Below are positions 53,542-63,814 of a DNA stretch of 64,000 nt, piece by piece. The DNA comes from Brevundimonas pishanensis (lineage in GTDB: Bacteria > Pseudomonadota > Alphaproteobacteria > Caulobacterales > Caulobacteraceae). The notes beneath the pieces were generated by a model. The model searched no databases, was not told the origin of the DNA, and saw only the letters and a program-made list of their open reading frames with translations. How positions within the stretch are numbered: position 1 is the stretch's first letter; each line of letters opens with the position of its first letter. The position numbers and the translations under genes were made by a program. The stretch lies in NCBI RefSeq assembly GCF_022750635.1, contig NZ_JAJKBG010000007.1, positions 1 to 64,000 of the forward strand, read 5' to 3'.

Positions 53542-54491
53542 TCGAACAGCGAAAGCGGTACGACCGCGATCGAGAATGGGCGGACCGGAGTGTCGGTTGT
53601 GCGCTTGTTTAGCTGGCTGTTGCCGATGATCAGTGCGTTCTGGCCCAAAGCGGCCGTCGCGGGCCATTCCAGTACGGGCGATGTCACCCGTTTGTGCACG
53701 CGAGCCGTTGTCAGGTCCGCAGACAGGTTCAGCGCGACAATCTCCTGATGGGGCTGGCGGACTATGTAGAGCCGCTGACCCGCTAGTATCAGGCCGTCCC
53801 CGCCATCGATGGCACCACCTTCGACCTCGATCCTGGTGATTTCGCGGGTTGCGATGTCTATCCGGTACAACTCGCCGCGCTGCATGTGGGTGACGACCAG
53901 GAAGCGGCCGTCCGCAGTCACCGCAATGCCGTTCAAATTGGCCCCTTCGCCATAACGGATAACGCTTGAAGACAGATCGAGCCACGGCTCGAGCGCACCG
54001 CTGCGGGGATTGTCGGCCAAGGCCCGCCAAAGCACGGGGCGGCGTGTGTCGGTGAAATAGGCCGCTGTGTCGCCTACGGCGACGTCGTTGATCAGGGTGT
54101 TTCCGGCCGGCGTAGAGAACCGGGCCAGCACCTCTCCCGAATCAACCTGCACCACATAGGCTGAGCCTGTGGCTCCGCCAGCGACCCATGCGCGGCCATG
54201 GTGGTCGACTTTCAGACCGAGGGCTTTGACACCTGTTAGTGCGGCATGGGCGGGATCCACCAGAGTACCGACCAGACGAGCGGTCCCGTCCTGAGGATTG
54301 ACCCTGACCATGGTGCCGGTGGTGGCGGAGTTAACATAGACATGTCCGTCCACTGGCGAGATGGCGACGCCCTCGGGATAGTTTATTTCAGGCGGAAGCG
54401 GGATTTTACGGGCGGTTTCTTGCGCGAGCGCCGGGTGTGCTATGCACAGGGTCGCCACAGCTGTCGCAGCCAGTTTCCAACGGGACACCAT
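53538..54491 (-). CDS. Secreted SMP-30/gluconolactonase-like beta-propeller protein
   Basis: A 317-residue protein with a signal peptide ending PALAQ (about residues 1-23) and repeats typical of a six-bladed propeller: [59 protein letters not shown] and [28 protein letters not shown]. The asparagine/aspartate positions match SMP-30-type metal sites, but the substrate is unknown. A 7-7-7 inverted repeat precedes its ribosome-binding site and could be an operator. It is divergent from rpmF. Confidence 0.8.
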   Translation of the reverse strand: MVSRWKLAATAVATLCIAHPALAQETARKIPLPPEINYPEGVAISPVDGHVYVNSATTGTMVRVNPQDGTARLVGTLVDPAHAALTGVKALGLKVDHHGRAWVAGGATGSAYVVQVDSGEVLARFSTPAGNTLINDVAVGDTAAYFTDTRRPVLWRALADNPRSGALEPWLDLSSSVIRYGEGANLNGIAVTADGRFLVVTHMQRGELYRIDIATREITRIEVEGGAIDGGDGLILAGQRLYIVRQPHQEIVALNLSADLTTARVHKRVTSPVLEWPATAALGQNALIIGNSQLNKRTTDTPVRPFSIAVVPLSLFD

Positions 54492-54505
54492 CGCTTTCCT
54501 CCATA

Positions 54506-54526
54506 ATATTTATAGCTTGTAAATAT
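54506..54526 (-). promoter_or_regulatory. Candidate operator: 7-7-7 inverted repeat
   Basis: The perfect palindromic arms atattta (54506-54512) and taaatat (54520-54526) are separated by tagcttg. The element sits about 15-35 bases before the SMP-30-like start in an AT-rich stretch that stands out from its surroundings, where a repressor of the TetR, MarR or GntR type could block transcription. No regulator gene is adjacent. Confidence 0.4.
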
Positions 54527-54703
54527 ACGGTACCAGCGTTCTGTCGGCTGTCCAGCCACATGCTGCTGTATTGCGAAAACGATGACTTGAAATTGTCCGA
54601 AGCATCATGCATAAGCGCGGCCTCGTGTGGCGGTCCGGTTTTCGTGGCCGCCGCTATTGTTTTTCGCGCCTTCCGGCGCACCGACTTAGAGATTGAGACG
54701 GAC

Positions 54704-54886
54704 ATGGCCGTTCCGAAGCGCAAAGTATCCCCGTCCCGTCGTAACATGCGCCGTGCGCATGACGCTCTGGGCACCAACTCGTACACCGAGGACAAAGACA
54801 CCGGCGAGCTGCGTCGTTCGCACCACATCGACCTGAAGACCGGCATGTACCGCGGTCGTCAAGTCCTGACCCAAGCTGAAGACTAA
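54704..54886 (+). CDS. rpmF: 50S ribosomal protein L32
   Basis: A 60-residue ribosomal protein with the standard [22 protein letters not shown] opening. It lacks the zinc-binding cysteines of the C+ paralogue; [16 protein letters not shown] is the alphaproteobacterial form. ATG 54704 is the natural start; the upstream open frame is shadow. rpmF is often next to plsX, but not here. A perfect terminator follows. Confidence 0.97.
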   Translation: MAVPKRKVSPSRRNMRRAHDALGTNSYTEDKDTGELRRSHHIDLKTGMYRGRQVLTQAED

Positions 54887-54936
54887 GATCTTCTCTTAGG
54901 GTTATCCGGTCTTCGGGCCGGATTATAGACCTTCGG

Positions 54937-54967
54937 AACGGCACGCGATCGCATCGCGTGCCGTTTT
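54937..54967 (+). terminator. Terminator after rpmF
   Basis: A perfect 13-bp stem (54937-54949 with 54953-54965) with a three-base cgc loop, running into tttt. It is preceded by a smaller stem (atccgg / ccggat). Confidence 0.9.
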
Positions 54968-55000
54968 CGTGCGTTATGGACCCAAGGTACGGAGTGGGAC

Positions 55001-55555
55001 ATGACCGAACATACCAAACGGCTATTGATCGTTGCCCTTGGATTTCTTGCGTTAGGGCAGGTTCCTGCCTTGGCGCAGGAGGTGGCCAGGCCTGATGGGT
55101 ATGGACCGCTCCGCATAGGTATGACGCAGGAGCAGGTTGATGCCGCGTTAGGGGCGGCACCACCGCACGAGTACCCTGACGAGATCGAGCGGTGTCTTTA
55201 CTATCGACCTGCCAATGCACCGGAATCGCTGCTGGTGATGGTCGAGGACGGGATGCTCACTCGTATTACCATTATGGGTGAGCCAGACGTCACGACTGTC
55301 GATGGCATCAAGTTCGGCGATGAAATCGAGCAGCTAAAAGCCCGCTTCAGCGGTAAGGCCTATTGGAAGCCCCATGCCTATGCGCCTCCGCCTGCGGGTT
55401 ATCTGACATTCTGGATGGACGGCGTTAAGCGCGGTGACGAGTTCTACGATGCCCAGGGCGCTCTAGGCACGGTGGTGGAGGCCGACGACGAGGGCAGGGT
55501 TGCCTATATCCATGTTGGCCCCCCCCGCATCCAGTATATCGAAGGCTGCTCCTGA
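55001..55555 (+). CDS. Secreted hypothetical protein
   Basis: A 184-residue protein I do not recognise beyond general traits. A clear signal peptide (about residues 1-26, ending PALAQ) precedes a mature region starting RPDGYGPLRIGMTQEQVDAALGAAP, a pattern found in small lipoprotein or SmpA/OmlA-like folds that repeats at GIKFGDEIEQLKARFSG. A single cysteine pair (C62-region and the penultimate C) could form a disulfide. It lies between rpmF and eno on the same strand with a terminator before it. Confidence 0.65.
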   Translation: MTEHTKRLLIVALGFLALGQVPALAQEVARPDGYGPLRIGMTQEQVDAALGAAPPHEYPDEIERCLYYRPANAPESLLVMVEDGMLTRITIMGEPDVTTVDGIKFGDEIEQLKARFSGKAYWKPHAYAPPPAGYLTFWMDGVKRGDEFYDAQGALGTVVEADDEGRVAYIHVGPPRIQYIEGCS

Positions 55556-55611
55556 CCGCTGAATCGTGAAATCCTCGGTCATGGTTGGCGATTCGTGGTC
55601 GCATGGTCTAA

Positions 55612-56931
<1,320 letters not shown>

Positions 56932-56990
56932 GCTTTGCCAATCCTAGCTTTGCAGAGAGGAAATCCTCTTCGAATTGCAAAGAATTTCAA

Positions 56991-57026
56991 AAACTCCGTC
57001 GCCGGTTCGCTGGCGGCGGAGTTTTT
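56991..57026 (+). terminator. Terminator after eno
   Basis: A 13-bp stem with one G-T pair (56991-57003 with 57012-57024) followed by ttttt. A further weaker hairpin, agagg-aaat-cctct at 56956-56969 inside tttgca/tgcaaa arms, lies between it and the stop codon. Confidence 0.85.
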
Positions 57027-57040
57027 AATTGTTGGCTAAC
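57025..57040 (+). promoter_or_regulatory. Possible CtrA box before ftsB
   Basis: TTAA-ttgttgg-CTAAC matches the CtrA consensus TTAA-N7-TTAA with one mismatch, 53 bases before the ftsB GTG. It overlaps the T-tract of the eno terminator, so part of the match may be incidental. A GATTC (GANTC) site lies at 57060-57064. Confidence 0.3.
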
Positions 57041-57092
57041 CATTTTCAGGCACGGGTTGGATTCGTGCCCACGCTCAGAAGGAGCGGCGTTA

Positions 57093-57425
57093 GTGATTGA
57101 GCAGATGAAGCCGTATCTACCGTCAGTTCTGATCTTGTTTGCTGTGCTGTACTTTGGTGTGCACGGTCTGACGGGCGAGCGCGGTCTGCTGAGCAGCAAG
57201 GCGCGCGCGGAACTGCTGGAAAAGCGACAAGCCGAACTGGCTCATCTGGAAGACGAAAAACAGGACCTCGAAGTTCGCGTTCGCTATCTGCGCACCGGCA
57301 GTTTGTCGCGTGATCTGTTGGAAGAGCGCGCACGCGCCGTGATCGGATTTGCCGATCCTCGCGACTATGTGGTGCGTTTGGACGCCGCTACTGCGCACAA
57401 CCGTAACGAGACTCGCGCAGGCTAA
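57093..57425 (+). CDS. ftsB: Cell-division protein FtsB (DivIC family)
   Basis: A 110-residue divisome component that bridges FtsL and FtsQ. A single membrane segment (about 6-25) is followed by a coiled coil (LLSSKARAELLEKRQAELAHLEDEKQDLEVRVRYL) and the conserved SRDLLEERARAVIGFADPRDYVV. The start is GTG 57093, eight bases after an agaaggag site. It is monocistronic-looking, located between eno and pdhA as in other alphaproteobacteria. Confidence 0.93.
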   Translation: MIEQMKPYLPSVLILFAVLYFGVHGLTGERGLLSSKARAELLEKRQAELAHLEDEKQDLEVRVRYLRTGSLSRDLLEERARAVIGFADPRDYVVRLDAATAHNRNETRAG

Positions 57426-57428
57426 ACT

Positions 57429-57533
57429 CGTGTTACAACACGAAACTGCGCTTTGCTAACCCGGAACCAAGGCTGCTAAAGCCCTTTTCATCGTAATGAA
57501 AAGAGTCCCCGTAACAGGGGCGTAACCGGGAGA
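57429..57533 (+). promoter_or_regulatory. Leader of the PDH operon with palindrome and two hairpins
   Basis: In the 114 bases before pdhA there is cgtgtt-ac-aacacg (57429-57442), a perfect hairpin cttttcat-cgta-atgaaaag (57484-57503) and cccc-(6)-gggg (57507-57520), followed by gggag just upstream of the ATG. The motif gtaac appears twice near the second hairpin. They may be an operator plus a regulatory leader; no function is proven. Confidence 0.4.
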
Positions 57534-57539
57534 TGCCGG

Positions 57540-58571
57540 ATGGCGAAAGCCACGGTTCAGAAGTCTTCGCCCGACGCGGGCGGTAACAAGATTCCGAACA
57601 CGCCACAGGCTTCGAAAGAAGATCTGCTGCGTTACTATCGCGAGATGGTCCTGATCCGCCGCTTTGAAGAGCGTGCCGGTCAACTGTACGGCATGGGACT
57701 GATCGGTGGCTTCTGCCACCTGTATATCGGTCAGGAGGCCGTTGCGGTTGGCGTGCAGGAAAGCGTCAAGCAAGGCCACGACAAGATCATCACGGGCTAC
57801 CGCGATCACGGCCACATGCTGGCTGCGGGCATGGACCCGAACGCTGTCATGGCCGAACTAACCGGCCGCGCTGGTGGTTCTTCCAAGGGCAAGGGCGGTT
57901 CGATGCACATGTTCGACGTGCCGACCGGCTTCTATGGCGGTCACGGCATCGTGGGCGCGCAGGTGGCTCTGGGCACCGGACTGGCCTTCGCTGGCAAGTA
58001 CCGTGGCGATGACTCGGTCAGCTTCATCTACTTCGGTGATGGGGCTTCGAACCAGGGTCAGGTCTACGAGAGCTTCAATATGGCCCAGCTGTGGAAGCTG
58101 CCGGCCATCTACATCATTGAGAACAACCAGTACGCCATGGGCACGAGCATCGAGCGTTCGTCGTCCACGACCGAACTGTACATGCGCGGTGCCTCGTTCG
58201 GCATTCCGGGCGAGCAGGTCGACGGCATGGACGTTCTGGCCGTGCGTGACGCCACCGCCCGTGCGGTCGAGCGCGCCCGCAACGGCGAGGGCCCGTACAT
58301 CCTCGAGGTGAAGACCTACCGTTACCGCGGTCACTCGATGTCCGATCCGGCCAAATACCGCACCAAGGAAGAGGTGGACGAGGTCAAGAAGACCCGCGAC
58401 CCGATCGACCACATCAAGGTGCTGCTGGCTGAAGCCAAGGTCACCGAAGAAGAACTGAAGGCTGTCGACAACGAGGTGAAAGCCATCGTCGCCGAAGCCG
58501 TCCAATTTGCACAAGAGAGCCCGGAGCCTGACGCTTCGGAACTCTACACTGACGTTTACGTGGAGGCCTGA
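57540..58571 (+). CDS. pdhA: Pyruvate dehydrogenase E1 alpha subunit
   Basis: A 343-residue thiamine-diphosphate subunit that, with PdhB, decarboxylates pyruvate. The TPP/magnesium motif is GDGASNQGQVYESFNMAQLWKLPAIYIIENN. YRYRGHSMSDPAKYRTKEEV carries the regulated-loop serines of mitochondrial-type E1. Length is normal. pdhB begins three bases after its stop, so it heads the PDH operon. Confidence 0.97.
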   Translation: MAKATVQKSSPDAGGNKIPNTPQASKEDLLRYYREMVLIRRFEERAGQLYGMGLIGGFCHLYIGQEAVAVGVQESVKQGHDKIITGYRDHGHMLAAGMDPNAVMAELTGRAGGSSKGKGGSMHMFDVPTGFYGGHGIVGAQVALGTGLAFAGKYRGDDSVSFIYFGDGASNQGQVYESFNMAQLWKLPAIYIIENNQYAMGTSIERSSSTTELYMRGASFGIPGEQVDGMDVLAVRDATARAVERARNGEGPYILEVKTYRYRGHSMSDPAKYRTKEEVDEVKKTRDPIDHIKVLLAEAKVTEEELKAVDNEVKAIVAEAVQFAQESPEPDASELYTDVYVEA

Positions 58572-58574
58572 TCC

Positions 58575-59945
58575 GTGACCGACATTCTGATGCCGGCGCT
58601 GTCGCCCACCATGGAAGAAGGCACGCTGACCAAATGGCACATCAAGGCGGGTGACGTTGTCTCCGCTGGCCAGGTCATCGCCGAGATTGAAACCGATAAA
58701 GCCACGATGGAAGTCGAGGCCGTGGACGAGGGCGAAGTGCTCGAAATCCTCGTTGCCGAAGGCTCTGAAGGCGTGAAGGTGAACACTCCGATCGCCCGTC
58801 TGGCTGGCGAAGACGCTGCGCCAGCGCCGAAGAAGGCTGAAGAGGCTCCTGCCGAGCCTATGACGCAGACCGAAGCCGAAGCTCCGGCCGCGGCCAAGGC
58901 TGCGGCGGCTCCAGCTGCCCGCCCGAGCGCTGATCTGCGCGATCCGGAAATTCCGGCCGACGCGAAGCTGGTCAAGACCACCATCCGCGACGCTCTGCGT
59001 GACGCGATGGCCGAAGAAATGCGCCGCGACGAGGCTGTGTTCCTGATGGGTGAGGAAGTCGCCCAGTATCAGGGTGCCTATAAGGTCAGCCGCGACCTGT
59101 TGCAGGAGTTCGGCCCGCAGCGCGTGGTGGACACCCCGATTACCGAGCACGGCTTTGCCGGTCTGGGCGTCGGTGCGGCCATGGCGGGTCTGAAGCCCAT
59201 CGTCGAGTTCATGACGTGGAACTTTGGCATGCAGGCCATCGACCACATCATCAACTCGGCAGCCAAGACCCTCTACATGTCGGGCGGCCAGATCCGTTGC
59301 CCCATCGTGTTCCGTGGCCCGAACGGTGCCGCCAGCCGGGTGGCAGCACAGCACAGCCAAGACTACTCGGCTTGGTACGCCCAGATTCCGGGCCTTAAGG
59401 TCATCGCGCCGTACGACGCGGCCGATGCCAAGGGTCTGATGAAGGCGGCCATCCGCGATCCGAACCCGGTCGTCTTCCTCGAACACGAGATGATGTACGG
59501 CCTCGAGTTCGACGTGCCGGACGTCGAGGATTACGTCGTGCCGATCGGCAAGGCTAAGGTCCGTCGTGAAGGCACCGACGTTACCATCACGGCGCATAGC
59601 CGCATGGTCGGCTTTGCTCTGCAAGCGGCTGAAAAGCTGGCTGAAGAGGGCATCTCGGCCGAGGTTGTCGACCTGCGTACCCTGCGTCCGCTGGATCACG
59701 AAACCATCGTTGAGAGCGTCAAGAAGACCAACCGTCTGGTCTCGGCCGAAGAGGGCTGGGGTTCGATGGGTGTGGGTGCCGAAGTGGTCGCCCGCGTGAT
59801 CGAGCACGCCTTCGACTATCTGGATGCTCCGCCGCTGCGTGTGCACCAGGAAGACGTGCCGCTGCCGTACGCCGCAAACCTTGAAGCCCTGTCGCTGCCG
59901 GGCGTCGACAAGATTGTAGCCGCTGTGAAGCAGGTGATGGCATGA
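58575..59945 (+). CDS. pdhB: Pyruvate dehydrogenase E1 beta subunit with lipoyl domain
   Basis: A 456-residue fusion typical of some alphaproteobacteria. The N-terminal lipoyl domain (about 1-80, with [16 protein letters not shown] and the lipoyl lysine in DKA) is followed by an Ala/Pro linker and the E1-beta catalytic region (from about 130, with [20 protein letters not shown] and [20 protein letters not shown]). The start is GTG. Its lipoyl domain is almost identical in protein and DNA to that of PdhC. The next ATG overlaps its stop (ATGA). Confidence 0.97.
   Translation: MTDILMPALSPTMEEGTLTKWHIKAGDVVSAGQVIAEIETDKATMEVEAVDEGEVLEILVAEGSEGVKVNTPIARLAGEDAAPAPKKAEEAPAEPMTQTEAEAPAAAKAAAAPAARPSADLRDPEIPADAKLVKTTIRDALRDAMAEEMRRDEAVFLMGEEVAQYQGAYKVSRDLLQEFGPQRVVDTPITEHGFAGLGVGAAMAGLKPIVEFMTWNFGMQAIDHIINSAAKTLYMSGGQIRCPIVFRGPNGAASRVAAQHSQDYSAWYAQIPGLKVIAPYDAADAKGLMKAAIRDPNPVVFLEHEMMYGLEFDVPDVEDYVVPIGKAKVRREGTDVTITAHSRMVGFALQAAEKLAEEGISAEVVDLRTLRPLDHETIVESVKKTNRLVSAEEGWGSMGVGAEVVARVIEHAFDYLDAPPLRVHQEDVPLPYAANLEALSLPGVDKIVAAVKQVMA
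58701..58753 (+). repeat. Lipoyl-domain direct repeat, copy 1 (pdhB)
   Basis: These 53 bases, encoding [18 protein letters not shown] around the lipoyl lysine, are identical to 60379-60431 in pdhC. Flanking sequence diverges at synonymous positions. Confidence 0.9.
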
Positions 59946-60253
59946 GCGCCGAATTCGAACTGACCGTTCCCGACAGCGTCGCCGCCGACGAGAACGCCAT
60001 CGAACTGCTGCGTATGTGGTGGTCGAAGGAAGAGCCCGTCATGTCGGTGAAGCCTGCCTTCCACGACCCGATCAAGTTCGGCGAACTGCTGGCCTATGCC
60101 GCGCGCCACATGGCCCATGGCTATGCTGTGCGTCACGGCCACAATGAGACGGCGGCCTATCACCGCATTCTCGAAGGCCTGAGCAACGTCATCAAGGCGG
60201 ATAACGTCCGCACGGTGGCAGAGCCTGTATCGCCGGAAGGGGGTAACGCCTGA
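59942..60253 (+). CDS. DUF5076-like protein inside the PDH operon
   Basis: A 103-residue soluble protein with [35 protein letters not shown] and [10 protein letters not shown], resembling DUF5076. It has no catalytic motif I can name. The start overlaps the pdhB stop and its own stop overlaps the pdhC ATG by one base (TGATG), so it is stoichiometrically tied to the complex. A role in assembly or regulation of PDH is a reasonable inference only. The same gene position occurs in Caulobacter-like genomes as far as I recall. Confidence 0.75.
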   Translation: MSAEFELTVPDSVAADENAIELLRMWWSKEEPVMSVKPAFHDPIKFGELLAYAARHMAHGYAVRHGHNETAAYHRILEGLSNVIKADNVRTVAEPVSPEGGNA

Positions 60254-61527
60254 TGACCGATATCCTGATGCCCGCCCTGTCTCCGACGATGGAGGAGGGC
60301 GTTCTGGCCAAATGGCACATCAAGGTTGGTGACGTTGTCTCCGCCGGTGATGTCATTGCAGAGATCGAAACCGACAAGGCCACGATGGAAGTCGAGGCCG
60401 TGGACGAGGGCGAAGTGCTCGAAATCCTCGTCGCCGAAGGTTCGGAAGGCGTGAAGGTGAATACGCCTATCGCCCGTCTGGCTGGCGACGATGCCGCTCC
60501 GGCTCCGAAGAAGGCCGAGGCTGCTCCGGCTGCCGAAGCCCCCAAGGAAGCGCCTAAGGCCGAAGCTCCTAAGGCAGAAACCAAAGCTGCTCCGGCTCCG
60601 GTCGCCCCATCGGGCGAGCGCATCTTCGCTTCGCCGCTGGCACGCCGTCTGGCCGCCATGGCTGGCCTCGACCTGAAAGCCATCAAGGGCACCGGCCCGC
60701 ATGGCCGTATCGTCAAGCGCGACGTCGAGGCTGCTCAAGCTTCGGGCGGTGCAACCGCTTCGGCTCCGGCCGCTGCCGCCGCTGCACCGGCTGCCGCAAA
60801 GGCTACGACTTCGCTGGCCCAACTGGGCATCCCGGACGGCACCTACGACCTCGTCCCGCTGGACGGCATGCGCAAGGCGATTGCCCGCCGTCTGGTCGAC
60901 AGCGTCAACAACGTCCCGCACTTCCCGCTGTTCATCGACGTCGAACTGGACGCCCTGATGGAAGCCCGCGCCCAGCTCAACAAGATGCTGGAGCCGCGCG
61001 GCATCAAGGTGTCGGTCAACGACTTCGTCATCAAGGCCGCTGCTATGGCCCTGAAGGCCGTGCCGGAAGCCAACGCTTCCTACACGCCGGAAGGCATCGC
61101 CATGCACCACAATGCCGACGTGTCGATGGCTGTGGCGATCGACGGCGGCTTGATCACCCCGATCATCCGCAAGGCCGAGACCAAGGGGCTGGCCCAGATC
61201 GCGACCGAGTCCAAGGATCTGGCCAAGCGCGCCCGTGAGCGCAAGCTGAAGCCGGAAGAGTTCCAAGGCGGCACCTTCTCGGTGTCCAACCTCGGCATGT
61301 TCGGCATCAAGCAGTTCACCTCGATCATCAATGAGCCGCAGGGCTGCATTATGAGCGTGGGTGCAGGCGAGCAGCGTCCGGTCGTCAAGGACGGCCAACT
61401 GGCTGTGGCCACGGTCATGACCGTCACCCTGACGTGCGATCACCGCGTGGTTGATGGTGCGGTCGGTGCCCGCTTCCTGCAGGCCTTCAAGCCGCTGCTT
61501 GAAAACCCGCTGTCGATGCTGGCCTAA
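60253..61527 (+). CDS. pdhC: Dihydrolipoamide acetyltransferase E2 (PDH)
   Basis: A 424-residue E2 component. Order: one lipoyl domain (about 1-80), an Ala/Pro/Glu linker, a peripheral subunit-binding domain ([32 protein letters not shown], about 120-155), another linker, and the acetyltransferase core with [14 protein letters not shown] and the active-site [14 protein letters not shown]. The start is ATG, overlapping the upstream stop. lpdA follows after 11 bases. Confidence 0.97.
   Translation: MTDILMPALSPTMEEGVLAKWHIKVGDVVSAGDVIAEIETDKATMEVEAVDEGEVLEILVAEGSEGVKVNTPIARLAGDDAAPAPKKAEAAPAAEAPKEAPKAEAPKAETKAAPAPVAPSGERIFASPLARRLAAMAGLDLKAIKGTGPHGRIVKRDVEAAQASGGATASAPAAAAAAPAAAKATTSLAQLGIPDGTYDLVPLDGMRKAIARRLVDSVNNVPHFPLFIDVELDALMEARAQLNKMLEPRGIKVSVNDFVIKAAAMALKAVPEANASYTPEGIAMHHNADVSMAVAIDGGLITPIIRKAETKGLAQIATESKDLAKRARERKLKPEEFQGGTFSVSNLGMFGIKQFTSIINEPQGCIMSVGAGEQRPVVKDGQLAVATVMTVTLTCDHRVVDGAVGARFLQAFKPLLENPLSMLA
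60379..60431 (+). repeat. Lipoyl-domain direct repeat, copy 2 (pdhC)
   Basis: Identical over 53 bases to 58701-58753 in pdhB, in the segment around the lipoyl attachment lysine. Confidence 0.9.
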
Positions 61528-61538
61528 GGACCAAGCGC

Positions 61539-62942
61539 ATGAGTGATTTTGATCTCGTAGTGATCGGTTCGGGCCCCGGCGGTTACGTCGCGGCCATCCG
61601 CGCCAGCCAACTGGGCCTGAAGGTCGCTATCGTCGAGCGTGAAAACCTCGGCGGTATCTGCCTGAACTGGGGCTGTATCCCGACCAAGGCCCTGCTGAAG
61701 TCGGGCGAGAAGTTCGAGAGCCTGTCGCACCTGAAGGAATACGGCCTGTCCGCCTCGGGCGCGTCGTTCGACTTCGACGCCATCATCCAGCGTTCGCGCG
61801 GCGTGGCCAAACAGCTCAATCAGGGCGTTGGCTTCCTGATGAAGAAGAACAAGATCGAGGTCATCGAAGGCACCGCTAAGCTCGAAAAGGGCAGTGCGGC
61901 TCCCAAGGTGGTCGTGACCCTGAACAAGGGCGGCGAGAAGGTTCTGAACGCCAAGAACGTGATGCTGGCCGTGGGCGCTCGCGCCCGCGCACTGCCGCAG
62001 ATCGGTCTGGAAGCGGACGGCGACAAGATCTGGGCTTATCGCGACGCGCTGGCACCGAAGACGCTGCCCAAGACCTTCGTGGTCATCGGCTCGGGCGCCA
62101 TCGGCATCGAGTTCGCCAGCTTCTATCGCGCTCTGGGCGCTGAAGTGACCGTGGTGGAAGCCATTGATCGCATCATGCCGGTCGAGGACGAAGAAGTGTC
62201 CAAGGCCGCCCAAAAGGGCTTCGAGAAGCGCGGCATCAAGTTCAAGACCGGTGCCAAGGTCACGAAGGTCACCAAGAGCGCCAAGGGCGTGTTGGTGGCT
62301 ATCGAGGTCGGCGGCAAGGCCGAGACGCTGGAGGCCGAGGTCTGCATCTCGGCGGTCGGCATCACGGCCAACACCGACGGCATTGGCCTGGAGGCGCTGG
62401 GCGTCGAGCTGGACCGCGGTCACATCAAGACCGACAGCCACTGCCAGACCAATGTGAAGGGTCTCTATGCCATCGGCGACTGCGCCGGTGCGCCGTGGCT
62501 GGCCCACAAGGCCTCGCACGAGGGCATCCACGCGGCAGAACACATCGCGGGCTTCGCAACCCCGAACGTGAACTCGCCCATCGCTGGCTGCACCTATGCC
62601 CAGCCTCAGGTCGCGTCGGTTGGCGTGACAGAGCAGGGTGCCCGCGAAGCCAAGCGTGAGGTCAAGATAGGCCGCTTCCCGTTCCGCGTGAACGGCAAGG
62701 CCATCGCTTCGGGTGAAACCGAGGGCTTCGTAAAGGTTATCTTCGACGCCAAGACGGGTGCCCTGATCGGTGCTCACATGATCGGCCACGAAGTTACCGA
62801 GATGATTCAGGGCTACGTCACCGCCATCACGATGGAAGCGACCGAAGAGGACATCCACGGCATCGTCTATCCGCACCCGACCATGTCGGAAGCCATGCAC
62901 GAAGCCGCCCTCGACGCCTACGGCCGCGTGATCCACATCTGA
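61539..62942 (+). CDS. lpdA: Dihydrolipoamide dehydrogenase E3
   Basis: A 467-residue flavoenzyme that reoxidises dihydrolipoamide with NAD+. FAD motif VIGSGPGGYVAAIRASQLG, redox disulfide GGICLNWGCIPTK, NAD-binding GSGAIGIEFASFYRALGAEV, and C-terminal HPTMSEAMHEAALDA with the catalytic histidine-glutamate pair. Length is standard. It lacks the N-terminal lipoyl domain seen in some E3 proteins. A strong terminator ends the operon. Confidence 0.98.
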   Translation: MSDFDLVVIGSGPGGYVAAIRASQLGLKVAIVERENLGGICLNWGCIPTKALLKSGEKFESLSHLKEYGLSASGASFDFDAIIQRSRGVAKQLNQGVGFLMKKNKIEVIEGTAKLEKGSAAPKVVVTLNKGGEKVLNAKNVMLAVGARARALPQIGLEADGDKIWAYRDALAPKTLPKTFVVIGSGAIGIEFASFYRALGAEVTVVEAIDRIMPVEDEEVSKAAQKGFEKRGIKFKTGAKVTKVTKSAKGVLVAIEVGGKAETLEAEVCISAVGITANTDGIGLEALGVELDRGHIKTDSHCQTNVKGLYAIGDCAGAPWLAHKASHEGIHAAEHIAGFATPNVNSPIAGCTYAQPQVASVGVTEQGAREAKREVKIGRFPFRVNGKAIASGETEGFVKVIFDAKTGALIGAHMIGHEVTEMIQGYVTAITMEATEEDIHGIVYPHPTMSEAMHEAALDAYGRVIHI

Positions 62943-62967
62943 TCGCAAGCGGTATCGCTAAAACGGC

Positions 62968-62999
62968 AAAAGGCCCCGAGGAAACTTGGGGCCTTTTTG
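62968..62999 (+). terminator. Terminator of the PDH operon
   Basis: A 13-bp stem with one G-T pair (62968-62980 with 62985-62997) capped by a GAAA tetraloop and ending in T's; the A-rich left flank allows use from the minus strand by the DUF3606-like gene. Confidence 0.9.
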
Positions 63000-63031
63000 T
63001 TGTCTCGCGCTGGAGGGGCAGAGAAGGGCGC

Positions 63032-63214
63032 TTAGCGCTTCTTGCCCAGTTCGGCGGCAATGTCCTTGGTCATGCGCCCGACCTTGCGGTGCGCCGTGAC
63101 GATCTGGTCGCGCGTCACGCCCCACTTCTTCATCCAGTACTCAACCGACTGACGCTCGGTCAGATCGATGCGGTCCTTATCGATGAACCCGCGCTTATCT
63201 TTTAGGCCCGCCAT
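63032..63214 (-). CDS. DUF3606-like small protein
   Basis: A 60-residue protein with the DUF3606 pattern: KRGFIDKDRIDLTERQSVEYWMKKWGVTRDQIVTAHRKVG and AAELGKK at the end. The fold is predicted helical and function unknown. The ATG at 63214 with GGAG six bases upstream is preferred over longer frames. It lies convergent to lpdA behind the shared terminator. Confidence 0.75.
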   Translation of the reverse strand: MAGLKDKRGFIDKDRIDLTERQSVEYWMKKWGVTRDQIVTAHRKVGRMTKDIAAELGKKR

Positions 63215-63450
63215 TGGTGACTCCATGATTGAGTGCAGAGTTGGAGTAAGCACAATGAGTTGTCGTGTCGATGATCGTGCTGGTTTTTGATGTCTTACCG
63301 CCAAATAACATTGTTGTTAATTTATCACTCAAGGAAAAGTCGTGATGGAACCGGCGCGCAGGGTATTGTGATGCCGATAGCCACATGAATAATATTGCAC
63401 TCTGGGGGGCGTTATTGCCGCATAGGGAATGTTAGGGGAGTGCTAAGGCC

Positions 63451-63723
63451 ATGCCGCGTTTGTGTATCAACTATGATCTAAACAAAACTGGAAAAGACTA
63501 TAATGGTCTTATTAATGAACTTAATAAACTTGGTGCTTCTAGAGCGATGAGGTCAACTTGGCTTCTGGATACAACGCTTACAGAAGATCAAGTTTATAAT
63601 CGTTTGTCTCCGTATCTCGACGGCGATGACTTCTATATGTCAATTGTGATAACTCAAAAGCCATATTGGACTCGGTTATTTTCAACTGGTGCCGAATGGA
63701 TAAAGGCACGCTGGCGCGCATAA
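63451..63723 (+). CDS. AT-rich orphan, Cas2/VapD-like small protein
   Basis: A 90-residue protein whose N-terminus PRLCINYDLNKTGKDYNGLINELNKLG and middle STWLLDTTLTEDQVYNRLSPYLDGDDFYMSIVI follow the beta-alpha-beta ferredoxin-like pattern of small Cas2- or VapD-like proteins (strand, D-L after Y, helix, then strand STW-LD, helix, strand). Codons are rich in A/T (AAT, TTA, AGA), unlike every neighbour, pointing to recent transfer. No cas1, repeats or second toxin-antitoxin gene is nearby. Nuclease activity is unproven. Confidence 0.65.
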   Translation: MPRLCINYDLNKTGKDYNGLINELNKLGASRAMRSTWLLDTTLTEDQVYNRLSPYLDGDDFYMSIVITQKPYWTRLFSTGAEWIKARWRA

Positions 63724-63776
63724 GGAGCCACTTGCGTCTGACAGGTTAGGACTATTAGATTCCCTAAAACCTGCCT

Positions 63777-63797
63777 AAAAGGAGCAAAGCTCCTTTT
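63777..63797 (+). terminator. Terminator after the orphan gene
   Basis: A perfect 9-bp stem (aaaaggagc at 63777-63785, gctcctttt at 63789-63797) with an aaa loop. It lies 17 bases before the cysK start; the overlapping ggagc could also be involved in cysK control. Confidence 0.65.
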
Positions 63798-63814
63798 GCA
63801 GTGCGGAATTCTAT

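Noticed and set aside
57858-59846. 662-codon antisense open frame across pdhA and pdhB
   Set aside because: It lies wholly opposite two well-supported enzymes; long antisense frames are expected in high-GC DNA with strong third-position bias, and the product is a low-information Arg/His/Gly-rich sequence.
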